Below, in pieces: positions 1 to 12,066 of a DNA stretch of 64,000 nt. The stretch is from Helichrysum umbraculigerum (Eukaryota > Streptophyta > Magnoliopsida > Asterales > Asteraceae). The DNA is taken from assembly GCA_949592205.1 (NCBI GenBank), contig CATIUR010000003.1, forward strand, positions 153,206,759 through 153,270,758, given 5' to 3'. Position 1 is the stretch's first letter. Every line of letters begins with the position of its first letter. The translations under genes and the position numbers were made by a program. The notes under the pieces are model-generated. The model did not search any database and was not told the DNA's origin. It saw nothing but the letters and a program-made list of their open reading frames with translations.

Positions 1-634
1 CATAATAAACATCGTTGTGCCTTTACTAAAATTGGTGAAGACCCTTAGAAAAATTGATGTTTTACTTTTATTCATAGGTTTATTCTTTCTTGTATTCTCT
101 CTCTGGCATTCTCTAGACTTAGATGTTTTATGTGATTCTTTATGTCTGTTATGCGATGATTGTGCTACAGGAGAATTATAATAGCTTTTAACATGCTAAG
201 ATCGATATATGTAATAATCAGATATACCATGTTACTTAAAAACTTTGTTTTTTGTCAACTGCAATAAGAAAGTATGAATTTTTATTGATTACAAAGTTTG
301 CCTACCCTTAAGAACTCGATCTAGTGTCAGATGCAATTAGCTTTATGATAGATTTGAAGTTGATTCGATCATCCTAGAATATATGAGCAGTCTGGTTTTT
401 TTCCAGAACCAAAATCATATTGTAATTTTGAAGCTTTACCAACTTCCTCAGTTCCTCACAAATAATCATATTGAAAATGTTGTTACTGTACTGATTCATC
501 TCTACCTTGTCATGACTCATAGTTATTTGTGCAATTCAATATCACAAGTTCAACGAGATGAATCGATCATTATTCCGAGAAATATTGGATTGTCTGATAA
601 AAGCTATTCATATTGTTAATAATTAATTCTTCAG
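1..634 (+). other. Intron or upstream part of the Mpv17/PMP22 gene
   Basis: AT-rich sequence ending in a good splice acceptor (TTCTTCAG, 627-634) just before the first recognisable Mpv17-family exon. The N-terminal part of the protein must be encoded upstream, probably outside the window. An open frame at 383-619 resembles nothing I know and has no family motif. I see no other gene here. Confidence 0.5.
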
Positions 635-1844
635 ACAATGACACGCTCATCTTCAGAGGCTTATGATCTGATTCGAACTTGTCGTATGGCTGGATATGGA
701 ATGATCGTAGCAGGTCCATCACTACATTTCTGGTTTAACTTTGTGTCAAGACTACTCCCTAAGCAGGACCTTATCGCAACCTTTAAAAAGATGTTCATGG
801 GGCAGGCTCTGTTTGGACCTATGATGACTGCTGCATTTTTCTCCGTCAATGCAGCCTTACAAGGTATTACTTTTAAATTAAGGATCAAAGGAGAAGGCCT
901 CAAATGAGGAGGAGGAGGAGGAGCAGGCCAAATTTACTGCATTTTAGGAACAAATTTGGAGGTCTAAAATGCAGCGTCGTTAAAATGCAGTAAAATTTCA
1001 TAGGTGTAAAATGCAGTATTTGTTAAAATGCAGTATTCCGGTGGTAAAATGCAATGAATCTGAGTGCCAAATTTGTCATAAAATGCAGTGAATTTGGCCT
1101 GCTCCTCATTCTCCTCATTTGAGGCCTTCTCCTCGGAACCTTACCCTTACTTTTATGCTATTATTGTATTTGACAGTGTTTCCTTCTTAGTTTTGAGGAG
1201 TGCAATTTCTCTTTGAGAATTGAATGTTGATGTGCAGATCTATATTGCATGCTAAGAAGGTATGTCACCGTTGTTGAATCTTTCAGGTGAAAAAAGTCAA
1301 GAAATTGTGGCAAGATTGAAGCGAGACATGTTGCCTACAATGATCAATAATGTCATTTACTGGCCATTATGTGATTTTATTACATTCAGATTTGTCCCCG
1401 TTCATTTACAGGTAACACCAATACGTGATGCTCTTTATTATATCCCAGGCACTTTACTCTGTAGAGTCCCATGAAATTGCAAGGTTTGACCTGATACATA
1501 TTTTCCTATCTGAAACATGTCCTTTGATACTTTTGGATCTAAATCAATATAATCATTCATTCATTGTAGTGACCTTTTAGCGAACAATTTTTTTAACAAT
1601 ACTTAAAATGGTCATATTCAACTAGGAGACTTTCTGTTGTAGTTTTCACTACTGGAGTATAACCGTGGGAGGTTTTTTATTTATTTATTTTTCATCTTGA
1701 TAAATTAGATGTTTTGTTCTAACTAATGACTCTCCATGTTGGTTTTGATGAATGCAGCCGCTAGTGAGCAACTCATTTTCATATGTATGGACGATTTACA
1801 TTACATACATGGCGAACTTAGCAAAAGCAGACACAACTAATTAA
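635..1844 (+). CDS. Mpv17/PMP22 family membrane protein, 3' part (partial)
   Basis: Three exons, 635-863, 1287-1411 and 1758-1844, join in frame across GT-AG introns and end at TAA 1842-1844. The first encodes the family core, with RMAGYG, GPSLHFWFNF and FMGQALFGP. The second contains LKRDMLPTMINNVIYWPLCD, and the last contains PLVSNSFSYVWTIYITYMAN, the usual family C-terminus. The family are four-helix inner-membrane proteins of peroxisomes, mitochondria or plastids; mammalian Mpv17 and PMP22 are thought to act in small-solute permeability, and the plant role is not settled. The exon at 635 begins in phase 0 and needs an upstream exon for the N-terminal 'DLxSQ' part, so the gene is incomplete here. 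The first intron carries a 271-bp MITE. Family assignment is firm; subcellular location cannot be read from this fragment. Confidence 0.9.
876..1146. mobile_element. 271-bp MULE-type MITE with AAAATGCAG repeats
   Basis: Exact 9-bp target duplications TTACTTTTA lie at 867-875 and 1147-1155. The ends are inverted repeats sharing GGAGAAGGCCTCAAATGAGG. The interior holds about seven copies of AAAATGCAG or its complement. End and core sequences match the larger foldback elements at 12.8-16.3 kb, so this is a short member of the same family. It lies in an intron of the Mpv17/PMP22 gene. Confidence 0.8.
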
Positions 1845-2594
1845 ACACTAGATCCGCTGTCAGAGTAGTATAAGCACAAGTGCAGTTCCCACACAAGAAC
1901 AAGCAGGGATGCAGCCATTAGCATGTTTTCCCTTGTCACAGAAGCACACACTTTTAGTCAACTTACAGGCCAAAATTCACAATTGTTTGCACATACACTA
2001 CTCTTTCTGTATCATGTTTACCATTTAATTAGTTGAATTATAACCCCTTGCCAGTTTGAAGTTTACCTTATTTGTAAACTCAGTAATTAGATGTTTCAGT
2101 TTCGACTCGGTTCACTTGTTACAGTTAATTCAGGTTATGTTTACTAATAAGCCAAACGTGTAAAAGAATTTGCTTCAGAGTATTTATGCTTACTAAAAGT
2201 ATATATATGGATAAAAGGTGTTTCTCATCAATGCAACCCGACAAACTCATAATGTAACCGTTTTGACCCAATCGTGCACTTTTTCCACATCTGTTGGTAA
2301 CCATTAGATTACTCCAGCAACATAAATTATCAGGAGCTCGAACTGAGAATACACAACAAGAAGAAGAATAACGGATACAAAATCAAAAACTTGAATAAAT
2401 GCAAGAGGATATACCCAATCTTTGAGGCATATCCTCGTATGCTATACAACTCAGACTAATAAACCATTGAGACTTAAAAGTCCCCATAAAACAGAGACAA
2501 TTATAAAAAGAAAAAACATATTTCCATAATGATGGAAATACCTAAAAGACTAACAAGAGACAAATAATCATCCCCCAACCTTATGAAACTAATC
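1845..2594. other. Intergenic, 3' flanks of two converging genes
   Basis: Between the stop codons of the Mpv17-like gene (+) and ADA1 (-). It must hold the 3'UTRs and poly(A) sites of both. No open frame, repeat or RNA gene was recognised. Confidence 0.5.
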
Positions 2595-3608
2595 TTATTC
2601 TGTAAGAGTACTAAAGCATAACTTCTCAAACTGTGTTGACCAATCACCTCCAATTATACAGGGATCATACTCCATTGCAACACTAAAATCCAAAGCCGAC
2701 ACGAGTGACATCCTTGGCCTTTGATGATACAACCCAGATAAGGTCCCATTAAAGCCAGGTACGGATCGTGGGATTCTAGACCGAGCTAGCCCTATGCACG
2801 GTTCCATCAATCTCTTCAAGTAAGCATCCAAACCAACATTTAATAAGTTAGCACAATCCTCTGAGATACTTAGCCCCTCACCCTCCAATTTGTCCTTCAA
2901 ACGACCCCTCATATATCTACTATCCGGTAATTCACAACTGCTTTGACATGTCTGAGGCTGGGCCCGTAAACCATCTGAACCATATACAGAAGTATGATAT
3001 AATGTTTTTCGAGGGTGGCATGTTTTCAAAGAAATACCTAAAGGAGCTGTAACCGGGCTCCTGCTTTGAATGCCTGGACTACCCGAAACCACTTCTTCTC
3101 CATCTTCCACAGATAAAACTTCAACCGGCGGTCTGCTACCAAGAGAGTGAAGCTCAGTTGGACTTTGATGGACCTCCTGGTGCACTTTCGACCCGTTGGG
3201 CCCAAGAGGGCTAGGACGGTCCTTAAATTTACGTTCTCGTGGAGACCGACTTTTTCGAGGTGACAAAGGAAATGCATCTCCATAAAGCGAATGGAGACTG
3301 TTTTTCTGGGAAGCCCTTCCAACTTTCACATTAAGAGAATTTGCTAACTTTTTGACTGTTGGTGGCGGAACTTTAGCTAGAGTAGCATTTTTCACAATTG
3401 AAGAAATTAGCCGATTGTGAAGAGGGAGATTTTCCCTCCCGATAGTTCGAATGCAAAATTTGTCAAAACTGCTCTTACTGAGCTGAAGACTGAATAGCTT
3501 GTTAAGCAGATTGAAATACTTTTCAGCTCTTTGCTGTCCAATCTTCTGATACAAAATATTTTTCAGCTCTAACGTATCGATTCTAGTATACTGCTGATTC
3601 GGACCCAT
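2595..3608 (-). CDS. ADA1: Transcriptional adapter ADA1 (SAGA complex subunit)
   Basis: Single-exon coding sequence of 337 codons. The N-terminus (RIDTLELKNILYQKIGQQRAEKYFNLLNKLFSLQLSKSSFDKFC in spirit, residues about 9-55) followed by LPLHNRLISSIVKNA is the SAGA-Tad1/Hfi1 domain, which holds ADA1 in the core of the SAGA histone acetyltransferase coactivator in the nucleus. The middle (about 100-200) is Pro/Ser/Arg-rich and probably disordered. The C-terminal half contains the second plant ADA1 block (SISEDCANLLNVGLDAYLKRLMEPC). Length fits plant ADA1a/ADA1b. The start is the first ATG after a 5'UTR splice acceptor. Known of the family: scaffold for histone-fold subunits. Inferred: the same role here. 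Confidence 0.9.
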   Translation of the reverse strand: MGPNQQYTRIDTLELKNILYQKIGQQRAEKYFNLLNKLFSLQLSKSSFDKFCIRTIGRENLPLHNRLISSIVKNATLAKVPPPTVKKLANSLNVKVGRASQKNSLHSLYGDAFPLSPRKSRSPRERKFKDRPSPLGPNGSKVHQEVHQSPTELHSLGSRPPVEVLSVEDGEEVVSGSPGIQSRSPVTAPLGISLKTCHPRKTLYHTSVYGSDGLRAQPQTCQSSCELPDSRYMRGRLKDKLEGEGLSISEDCANLLNVGLDAYLKRLMEPCIGLARSRIPRSVPGFNGTLSGLYHQRPRMSLVSALDFSVAMEYDPCIIGGDWSTQFEKLCFSTLTE

Positions 3609-4330
3609 TTCTTCTTAAATACCTGGAATCGCATTCCAAAATGAGGTGTTACAATACAATAATTTTCCTTTTATCGGAATCTATATCTATATAAAATAAT
3701 AGAAACATGTAACATGAAACCATCACTATCACTTTTGTAATCATATACTAACTGGTCCAAACTATATGATAGCATTACCAAAGTTTAGAATTGCATAAAT
3801 AACTCTTTTTTATGCATAACAATACACCTATACCTTACCATTAATAGAATCTTTATGCAAATTTGAAGTAACAGGTTCCAGCAACATTCACAACAATTTC
3901 ATCTCACCCAAAATGTTAATAAAGTACATATACAAATTATATCTAAAATTTGTAAGTTTATTATAAGAATTTCAACTTAATACCAAATTGATCGACACTA
4001 ATGTGAACATCAAACTTACAAAAACACAAAAAGTATACATTTTTTCAATGCGAACACAAATACAAAAATAATATGTACCTAATTCCGATCTAAAGTTAAC
4101 ATCTTTAGTTCAATAATTTAGTAACAAAAATAGAAATGAATTGAGAAAGAATTGACCTGAATTGCAGTTCTTGATTTTGAGAATTGAATTGCTGTTCAAC
4201 GATTGTTTGACGATTGATTCTGAATCGGTTATTGAATTCGCGTCTGTGGTTCGATCGAGTGTTGAATTTTGAAGCAGATATTGAAACCCTAGAATTTTGA
4301 TTTGGGAATTTTAGAAAACCCTTTTTTTCC
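3609..4330 (-). promoter_or_regulatory. ADA1 5'UTR with a leader intron and promoter region
   Basis: Reading the minus strand, a donor ATTCAG|GTCAAT lies at 4157/4156 and an acceptor TTCCAG|GT at 3623/3622, 14 bp before the start codon. This predicts a 534-bp 5'UTR intron. The leader exon upstream contains a CTAGGGTTT telo-box-like element around 4285-4294, common near start sites of plant growth-related genes. Splice calls are by eye. Confidence 0.55.
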
Positions 4331-5589
4331 CGAAATTTATGGTGTCAATGGTTTACTACTTATGCAAGAACAGGAAATAACCCGGTTTGACTATCTTTTG
4401 TTGAGTTGTAAAAATTAACCCTGAACTTTACTGGATGTTGCAAATCTACTTTGATAGTCTTTTTTTTTTTTTTTTGGAAAGTTTATTGTATTAAGAATTA
4501 AATTGTTTATTAATTAACATGTTGTTAGGTTGAAAGAAGAAATTAATAGTGGAAATATCAAAAATTGAAGAACTAAAAATTTATTTTAATTAAATAAGGA
4601 TTGTTATATAAAACTTACCATTACTACATATGTTAATCAAGACTCAAAAGTAATGTAATTATCTATTAGTTCGCTTGCAAACCAAGTATTATCTAGCAAT
4701 ATGTAGTAATTATCTTCAATTGTTGATATATTGTAAGAATGAGTATGCTAAGGTACAAATATGTTGAAGTCTTATGACATGAAACAAATGGAAGAAGTGA
4801 TCTTAAAGTTTCAATGATCATTATAATTATGTAAATTAAATGTAATGCATATAAACTAATAAACTAACTAATATCAAGGCTAAAGTGTGAAAATATGAAA
4901 GAGATGAAACAAAACTTATTAATGAAAATTAAATGGATAGTAATAGACGGTAATTGCCAATAGAAAGAGATAAATTTGTGGGCGCCGATTATTAAGAACA
5001 ACATTTGTTTCGTCGTTAAGTTGAATCCATTGATGACTGACTATCCGTAAATATATTTAACAATGATGTTTAGTACTATTCATACCACTGTGTGAGTGTT
5101 TTGAAACAATCATGGATTTAAACCAATATTAAAAATCGTAGCATTGCTTCAAACGGGAAAAAATTAAGATAATTACATAATAAAAATTATAAATCAATGA
5201 AGGATAAAGAAGCTACAAAACACGGGTTAGTTATGCTACTAAAATAACTGGAGGGGTTTAACATGTAATATGCAAAATATGTGTTTCAGTACATCAAGCT
5301 TCATAGCATGACACCATTGGTCAACTAAGTACAAGCATATCATGCATCACTAGTCCTATCTCAACATTCTCACTTTAAGATTTATTTTTTATTAACATCA
5401 AACTCATGCACTATTGACATTTCACTTTGCTGCTCAAAATTCAATAATGAATAAAATCATAATTTACAACAAACATGAAGTAGTTCTAACATCTACAAAT
5501 AATGAATTCAAATATACAATCATTGTTACAACTTAGGGAATATTTTTAAAATTCATTACTGAACGTAGAACACAGTGTGTCCAAGAATC
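4331..5589. other. AT-rich intergenic region
   Basis: Between the ADA1 promoter and the 3' end of the polyamine transporter. Very AT-rich with homopolymer T runs (about 4460). I see no gene, terminal repeats or RNA motif. Confidence 0.5.
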
Positions 5590-7928
5590 TCACACCAATT
5601 TTGATCCACCTTCCGGTAATATTTCGGACACTTTCTCCATCTTAGACGATGACGAGTCTGCTAGCAGGCTGACCTCAGCTTCATCACCTACATGAAGTGT
5701 TGGGTTTTCGTGATCCTCTACATTGTTACTTGAACATAAATCATCATCAGAAATAAAGTGGGCCCACTTTTTATTCTTTGTGTGAATGATAGCTGGGTAC
5801 AAAATGAACCCGAGAACAAGAACTGCACCAGTTACTAGAAAGGTTCTTGCGGATGCCAAACACATAACGAGTACAAGTAAAAAAGCAGGAGGTACACACA
5901 GCATCGTTGCACCAAATGTTTTGAGAGGAACTTTATACGGTCTGTGAAGATCTGGTTTCTTTAATCTAAGTTTTATAAAAGCAGCAAATTCGAAAAGCAT
6001 TCCAATTGCATAAAGAAAATTGAGGAACTCCAAGATTTCTTGAAAACTCATCCATGACAAGAAGATAACACCAGTTGCTGAGCATAATATGCTGATTGTG
6101 GGAGTCCCGAACTTTGACCTGTGAGGTTTTACAATTGCAGATAATAAGCATAACACATGAACACAAATCTAAAAGATTTGGGACCTTAATCAACATCTTT
6201 ATAGTACACATGGACTTGGGGACCTCAAATTCAGTGCCTTTCTGGTATAAAATTGACTTGAGGACCTCAAATTAGATGTCTTTTTGGTATAGACGGGCTT
6301 GGGGACCTCAAATTCAACATCTTTAGGGTATAATATGGACTTGGGGACCTCAAATTCAACGTCTTTTTGGTATAAAACAGAAAAAATGTATATGGATGTA
6401 CAGTAGAATACCCACACCACATGAATGACTATATCCTGTTTCATGAACTTAAAAAAATTTGACTTGATACATAGTTAAGTTCTGACCAAGTGTCTATATA
6501 TCTAAAGCACGTATAAGTAAACTTAACTTGAGAATTTTCTAAAAAGGAAAATGTTAGCAATTGTAACTGGACATCTTAAAGAGAAAATGCATGCAGCAAC
6601 AAAGGGAATAGTGTACTTAGAGTCATGAAGGGTCACTACATCAGCACTTCAAATTGGCTTATGAGCTTATCATTCGAAGTACATACTTTCAACGCCACAA
6701 AAAAGGAACCACTAAACTACGTTTAAGTGAATATTCTATCAGATTCAAAATTAAACTGTAAAGGTTAAATATTTGAACTTTGATTAGTCAATAAGATTCA
6801 AGATAAGCCATAAAGATTCAAACTTTGAACAATAGAATGATGTTTCCAATAAAGCTATTGACATTTCATTATTAATCAAGCCAAAACTTTGTAAAATAAC
6901 CAAAAAACAACTAATTAGTAATGATTAGATGGATACCTTGAAGCAAATACAGAAGGGAGCATCCCCATCTCACTCATACCAAGAAGTTGAAAAGCATCAC
7001 TACTCATTTCAGCTTCAAACAACCCTAAATTGGACATTGCAGAAGCAGCTTGAATCCACCATTTAAGCCAAGACCCTCCAATCAACATCCCAACTTCAGC
7101 AAAATACCCATCACTCCACTCACTGGAATCTGAGTCCAATGACCCTGTTCCCGCCAAAAGTGGAATCAAATACGAACAAACCACAAGTATAACCGCACCA
7201 TAGAGAGCTTTCGGAAACGTCCTACTAGGATCTTGAACCTCACCAGCAAGTGTGCTAGCTTTATCCCAATAATTTAAGTTCCAAAACATACTATTAAAGT
7301 AACCCCTCCATTGCACTTTCTTGAAATCTATTGACACCCATCTTTTAGGCCTAATCTTAGGGATCGCAAGGATACCCATTACCACAAATGGTAATAAAGA
7401 GAAACCAGCAAGTAAAACAGCAGAGGTCCCAACAATATGAAGACCTCTATAGTTCAAGTAAGTTAACAAAATAGTAATTCCTAAAAGAACTGGAATTCTA
7501 GCATATAATTCATCAAATATTGGAATTGAATGCTTCAAGTAATCAAGAAACAGAACAGGGTAAAGTGCATTATCCATGACACCACTAAACCATTTCCAAA
7601 ACCCTTCTTGGAATCCCCAAAATGGACCAAACGCTGATGAAATCCAAATAACATAACCACCATTTTCAGGGAAACTTGTTGCTAATTCAGCTGTAACTAG
7701 TGCTTCTGGAATGCTCCAAAAAATAGGAAAAATCAAAAATCCCAATAAAGAAAGTAAAGCACCACCTCCTGCTTTGACTGAATCTTCAACACCAAATGGA
7801 CCACCAGAAACTTCATAAAAGATTAAGGCAATCAAAGGTAATAAAGTTAGTTTAGGGTTTATTTTCTTATCTGAATTGTTGCCATCATTGATCAAGATTG
7901 TAGGGTTTTTATTTTCCACCAAACCCAT
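5590..7928 (-). CDS. Polyamine uptake transporter (PUT/LAT, APC superfamily)
   Basis: Two exons, 7928-6937 and 6118-5590, joined at TTCAAG|GT and CTCACAG|GT, encode 506 residues. The first exon opens with a short hydrophilic N-terminus, then the plant LAT hallmark LIALIFYEVSGGPFGVEDSV (about residues 32-51). It continues with SIPEALVTAELATSFPENGG, AFGPFWGFQEGFWKWFSGV and NLNYWDKASTLAGEV. Exon 2 carries the last helices and an acidic, Ser-rich tail. About 12 hydrophobic segments are expected. These transporters import spermidine, putrescine and paraquat at the plasma membrane or endomembranes. The sequence looks closest to the PUT5-type subgroup, from memory. The 818-bp intron contains a minisatellite. 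Confidence 0.92.
6172..6378. repeat. Minisatellite, about 42-bp unit, 4-5 copies, in the transporter intron
   Basis: The phrase GACTTGGGGACCTCAAATTC followed by a CATCTTT..GGTATA-like stretch recurs about every 40-44 bp at 6211, 6254, 6295 and 6336, with a degenerate copy before the first. The copies differ by substitutions and small indels. It lies inside the intron of the polyamine transporter. The open frame across it is only the repeat read through. Confidence 0.8.
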
Positions 7929-8271
7929 CCAAAAAAGGATGAATCTTGATGATTAATAAAAATAGATCTTCTGGAAACTAAGCTATCACCATGATTCTTG
8001 ATTGAGGGCTTGATTTAAGTATATTGGGACTAGCATGAAAGATTTATGATCTGGGTTCTAATTGTGATTCTGTAATAATCAAATCAATAGAAGATGAGAT
8101 ATATATGTCCTTTTTTCTGATTGTTTATTTGAATTAAAGTCTATGGTAGAAGATGGTGTGTTTGACTTTTTTTAACAGCATGTTGAGATTGTTTAGCAAG
8201 ACGCGATCTCTTTTCCCATATCTTTGCAGCCACAAATTGATATCATCTAACATTATAAAATTTAAGTTATC
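7929..8271 (-). promoter_or_regulatory. Upstream region of the polyamine transporter
   Basis: Contains the 5'UTR and proximal promoter of the transporter, which is read leftwards. No motif stands out strongly. It is bounded upstream by a MITE that starts 343 bp from the start codon. Confidence 0.4.
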
Positions 8272-8692
8272 GGGTGTGTTTGGCGTAACTAGCTGGTAGC
8301 TGGAGCTGGAAGCTTGTAGTTGGAGCTTGTAGTTGGAGCTTGTAGCTGGAGCTTATTTTTGGAGCTGGAAGCTGGAGCTTATATAAATTTTTAGAAGTGT
8401 TTGTTAAAATAGCTGGAGCTGGAGCTTAATATGTGAATAGACATAAAAGGACAAAAAGTTTAAATCAAAGACATGTAGAGAGGGGTATTCATGTAATTTC
8501 ACACCCAATAAGCTTGTAGCTTATTTTAAAAGCTAGTTGAAGTAGCTTATTATTCTAGAGCTTATTTTTTCAATAAGCTCCCAATAAGCTCCTACACTTT
8601 TGTATGCCAAACAAAGCTTGTTTTGGAAAAAATAAGCTCAAGCTCCAACAAACTTCAACAAGCTCCTACAAGCTAGTTTGCCGAACATAGCC
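8272..8692. mobile_element. Tourist/PIF-like MITE, about 421 bp
   Basis: The ends are imperfect inverted repeats: GGGTGTGTTTGGC on the left, and the reverse complement of GCCGAACATAGCC on the right, each followed inward by AACTAGCT. A 3-bp ATC flanks both sides. The interior is built of AGCTGGAGCTT-type repeats, also seen in the element at 60561-60826. The 3-bp duplication and the GGGTGTGTTTGG terminus suggest a PIF/Harbinger-derived MITE. Confidence 0.65.
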
Positions 8693-9555
8693 ATCATCTT
8701 GTAGATAAAGACATTATTATATCGGATGTTGTCAGATTTAACATGAATCATGTCTTTATGATTATAATAAAACTGTTACCAAAAAAAGTAGGGTAAACAT
8801 CTAAATATTAATAAAAAACCTCCCCTAAACAAATTTGTTGAAAAATTGAGATCTATTAACCAATCAAATACTTTAATTTTATTAACTTTTCAATTGACCA
8901 ATTAAATTTTTCAATATCCCTAAAAATCTACTTGGAAAAACCTTATCCGTGAAAAATAATCAAAAAAATTAATTTGACTACAAAATTCCGTACGTGAAAA
9001 ATAATAAAAAATTCCTCATATTCTTATCTTTTCTTTATTAATAATCAAAACCAATCTTTGAAATATAAAAATTCCGTACGAAATATTTTGCCATCCAAAG
9101 TTTGATCTGACCTTCTAATTCATATCTCAATACATATGAAAAAATCTTCATATTTAATTATTGATTGAAAACTTCAACTTCCACTTAATGAGATACATAT
9201 ATTGCATTATATTAATTCGTCTTGCAAAGTATTTTTATGTATATACGAGTTTATAATTAAAACCATAAAATTTAACATTGTTATTATATTGTTTTTTAAA
9301 TGAGTATTACATATTAACATCGACTAATTTTAATCTCGATATGATCTCATAAAAATTTTGTGTGTATACACGATTTAACATTCAAATAAATGAAAAATTA
9401 TTTGATTTGACATTCATTCATGTATTTATATACGGATTTAACATTCAAATAAGTGAAAGGTTGTTTGATTCAAATTCGTGCATTGTTTTATGGTAATATG
9501 ATTGATATATTAATAAACTCATAGTAAATAGTCCAAATTTATTAAGGTTAAATTA
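8693..9555. other. AT-rich intergenic region
   Basis: No gene or complete element seen. Several short phrases recur, for example GATTTAACATTCAAATAA at about 9370 and 9435, and CCGTACG..AAAATAAT at about 8950 and 8990. This is probably old transposon debris. Confidence 0.4.
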
Positions 9556-9585
9556 TCTATGCTACTTTATAGAATGTTTGGCACC

Positions 9586-10230
9586 TAAATCTTAAATTAT
9601 TAGTAAGAGGACAATACAAATGACTATTTTACCCTTTTAAATATGTTTTATGAGTGCTTAGATACTTTAAATCAAAATCAATGCAATTAATTATAAAAGT
9701 TAATGTATCATAATTAATTTTTAAGTTAAAAATGATTAAAGCTATAATTATTTAATTGCTTTATAAAGGACATGACTAACGTCACAGATTGATGGATAAC
9801 GAAATATCGGTTACAAGTGTTTATATATAAATATCAATGAAATGTGGATTTTTCTTGCAAATTAATTTTTTTTTCCTTCGGGTTAGATTCAAACGGGAAC
9901 TACAAAAATCTACAGAACTACAAAAATCTTAAATTCTTAGTAAGAGGACAATACAAATGACTATTTTACCCTTTTAAATATGTTTTATGAGTGCTTAAAA
10001 ACTTTAAATCAAAATCAATGCAATTAATTATAAAAGTTAATGTATCATAATTAATTTTTAAGTTAAAAATGATTAAAGCTATAATTATTTAATTGTTTTA
10101 TAAAGGACATGACTAACGTCACAGATTGATGGATAATGAAATGTGGATTTTTCTTGCAAATTAAATTCCTTTTTCCTTCGGGTTAGATTCAAACGGGGAC
10201 TACAAAAATGTACAGAACTACGAAAACTTT
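9586..10230. repeat. Tandem duplication, two copies of about 300-340 bp
   Basis: Copy 1 (about 9586-9925) and copy 2 (about 9926-10230) share long stretches, such as TAAGAGGACAATACAAATGA, GGACATGACTAACGTCACAG and CCTTCGGGTTAGATTCAAAC. Copy 1 has about 30 bp that copy 2 lacks. The duplication begins near the proposed Helitron 5' end. Confidence 0.85.
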
Positions 10231-10499
10231 TAATTTACATTGTTTTTATACATGTAAACGCAACAAATTACATATAAATGTTATTTAATATTCATATTAT
10301 TGGCAAACAAAAGTTAAAAACCATAAAATGCATGTTAAATTATAAAATATACGAAATGTTCACATGTGCACGAATCAAATGTGCACATGTGAACGAAAAA
10401 AATATAAATACGATTTTAAAGGTTAATTAGATGTTTTCTTAAACTATTTAGCTTTTAACTTTAGTCTACATCGATATTCACATGTGATTGAATCGTTAA

Positions 10500-11075
10500 A
10501 CATGTGAAATTCCCTACAATTTAAAAGTTCTCGCATCTATGTACCTTTTGTGGTTCTTATTTGAACATTTGACATCTTCCATACCAATTTATATCAAGTC
10601 TCACACAAAATTGTACTATATGTAGTATATGTAATATGTATTACTCCAGCCATATATTATTAAATTTAGTAATGTCGGGTATATATATTAAAATTAAAAT
10701 GTGGAAGTTTTAATACAGTCAAATCAAGATATTCCAATCTTTATATGGATGAACCAAATTCTTTATTACCATCGATCTAACCGACTAAATATGTGAAAAT
10801 CCCTACAATTTAATAGTTATCGCATTTCTGAACCTTTTGTGGTTCTTATTTGAACATTTGACATCTTCCATAACAATTTATATGAAGTCTCACACAAATT
10901 TTTACTATATGTAGTATATGCAATATGCATTACTCCAGCCATATGTTATTAAATTTAAAAATGTCGAGTATATATATTTAATATAAAATGTGGAAGTTTT
11001 AATACAGTCAAATCAAGATATTCCAATCTTTATATGGATGAACAAAATTCTTTATTACCATCTAACCAACTAAAT
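10500..11075. repeat. Second tandem duplication, two copies of about 288 bp
   Basis: Copy 1 starts near 10500 and copy 2 near 10788. Shared phrases include CCTTTTGTGGTTCTTATTTG, GAACATTTGACATCTTCCAT and AATACAGTCAAATCAAGATA. Differences are scattered substitutions. It lies inside the same probable Helitron as the first duplication but is unrelated to it in sequence. Confidence 0.85.
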
Positions 11076-11736
11076 ATATATACTGTATTCTATAACCGGC
11101 ATGTATAAAAATGTGTAACTGATTACACTTAAAGTGTGTAATTTATTACTCTTAATATAAAGAAAAATAACAAATTCACTTACAAAAAATTTTTGATTGT
11201 GGAATCCGAAGTTGTAAAATATTAAAAGTTTTGACATAAAAGTTCTTTATTTGTCTTTACCATTCATCATGTTATTGCTTTAATATTTGTGCATTAAATA
11301 AACTTAGAAATAATGGTTGATTCAACGTAGTAGAACGAAAAATATTTTCCGCCGCATTGTGCGAATAATCTTTTAGTGTGTAACAGTTGAGGTAGTACAC
11401 ATTTTCGTTAAATAGAAAAACAAAAATTGAAATGAATACTACGTGCCATAAGATGATTTAATCAATTAACCATGAAGATATTTTTGGAAAATAAAAAAAA
11501 ATACTAAATAAATTCTAAATAAAAGTTTGAAAATAAGGTTGTGTTATGTAAATTTTACCATACAATACAATAACTTAATAATAGTTTATACGATTTGCAA
11601 TGATCAATAGTCATATCTTTATAGTTTATAACGAACGTATTAAGAAGAACCATTTAGTTAGTCTACTTTTATTTTTTCTTAAAAAAAAGAAGAAGCTTAT
11701 TTCCTATATAAAGATATAGCTAATTATGATTAGAGG

Positions 11737-11845
11737 TACTCCTTCCATTCCAAAATAAAAGATGAGATGTTATTGGTAGATAGTGACTTTTCTAAAACTG
11801 TGTGCATTTTGAAATAAGACATTTATTTTAAGACAAAAGGAATAA
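11737..11845. mobile_element. Possible Stowaway-like MITE remnant
   Basis: Begins GTACTCCTTCCATTCCAAAA and ends GACAAAAGGAATAAG, resembling degenerate Stowaway termini (CTCCCTCCGTTYC). It is short, and boundaries and the TA duplication are not clear. Confidence 0.35.
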
Positions 11846-12066
11846 GAAAAAAGAAAAAAAGAATTACGAAGTAGTAATATTATAAAAGAAAGCTACTTGA
11901 GTTAAACATTTGTTAAAATTTGAATGTGTAAAGGGTAAAAATGAAACTTCTGAAAATATCTTACGTAATATGAAAATTATCTTATCAATATGTCTACATT
12001 GAACACCCGTGTTTATACACGGGTTTAAAACCTAGTATAATTAATAAACGGTGAAGTGATATATTT

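Larger units (their letters stand above)
9556..12035 (+). mobile_element. Probable non-autonomous Helitron, about 2.5 kb
   Basis: The right end has the Helitron 3' signature: a hairpin (ACCCGTGT TTAT ACACGGGT, 12005-12024) about 8 bp before CTAG (12032-12035), then a host T. A plausible 5' end TCTATGCTACTTTATAG begins at 9556 after a host A, giving the A/T insertion expected of Helitrons. No Rep/helicase gene is present. The 3' end is well supported; the 5' end is the best candidate by eye. Confidence 0.55.

Noticed and set aside
383..619. 78-codon open frame before the Mpv17 exon
   Set aside because: No family similarity and ends just before a splice acceptor; probably intronic.
6199..6444. 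81-codon minus-strand frame with repeated KDVEFEVPK-type peptide
   Set aside because: It is the intronic minisatellite translated; no independent evidence of coding.
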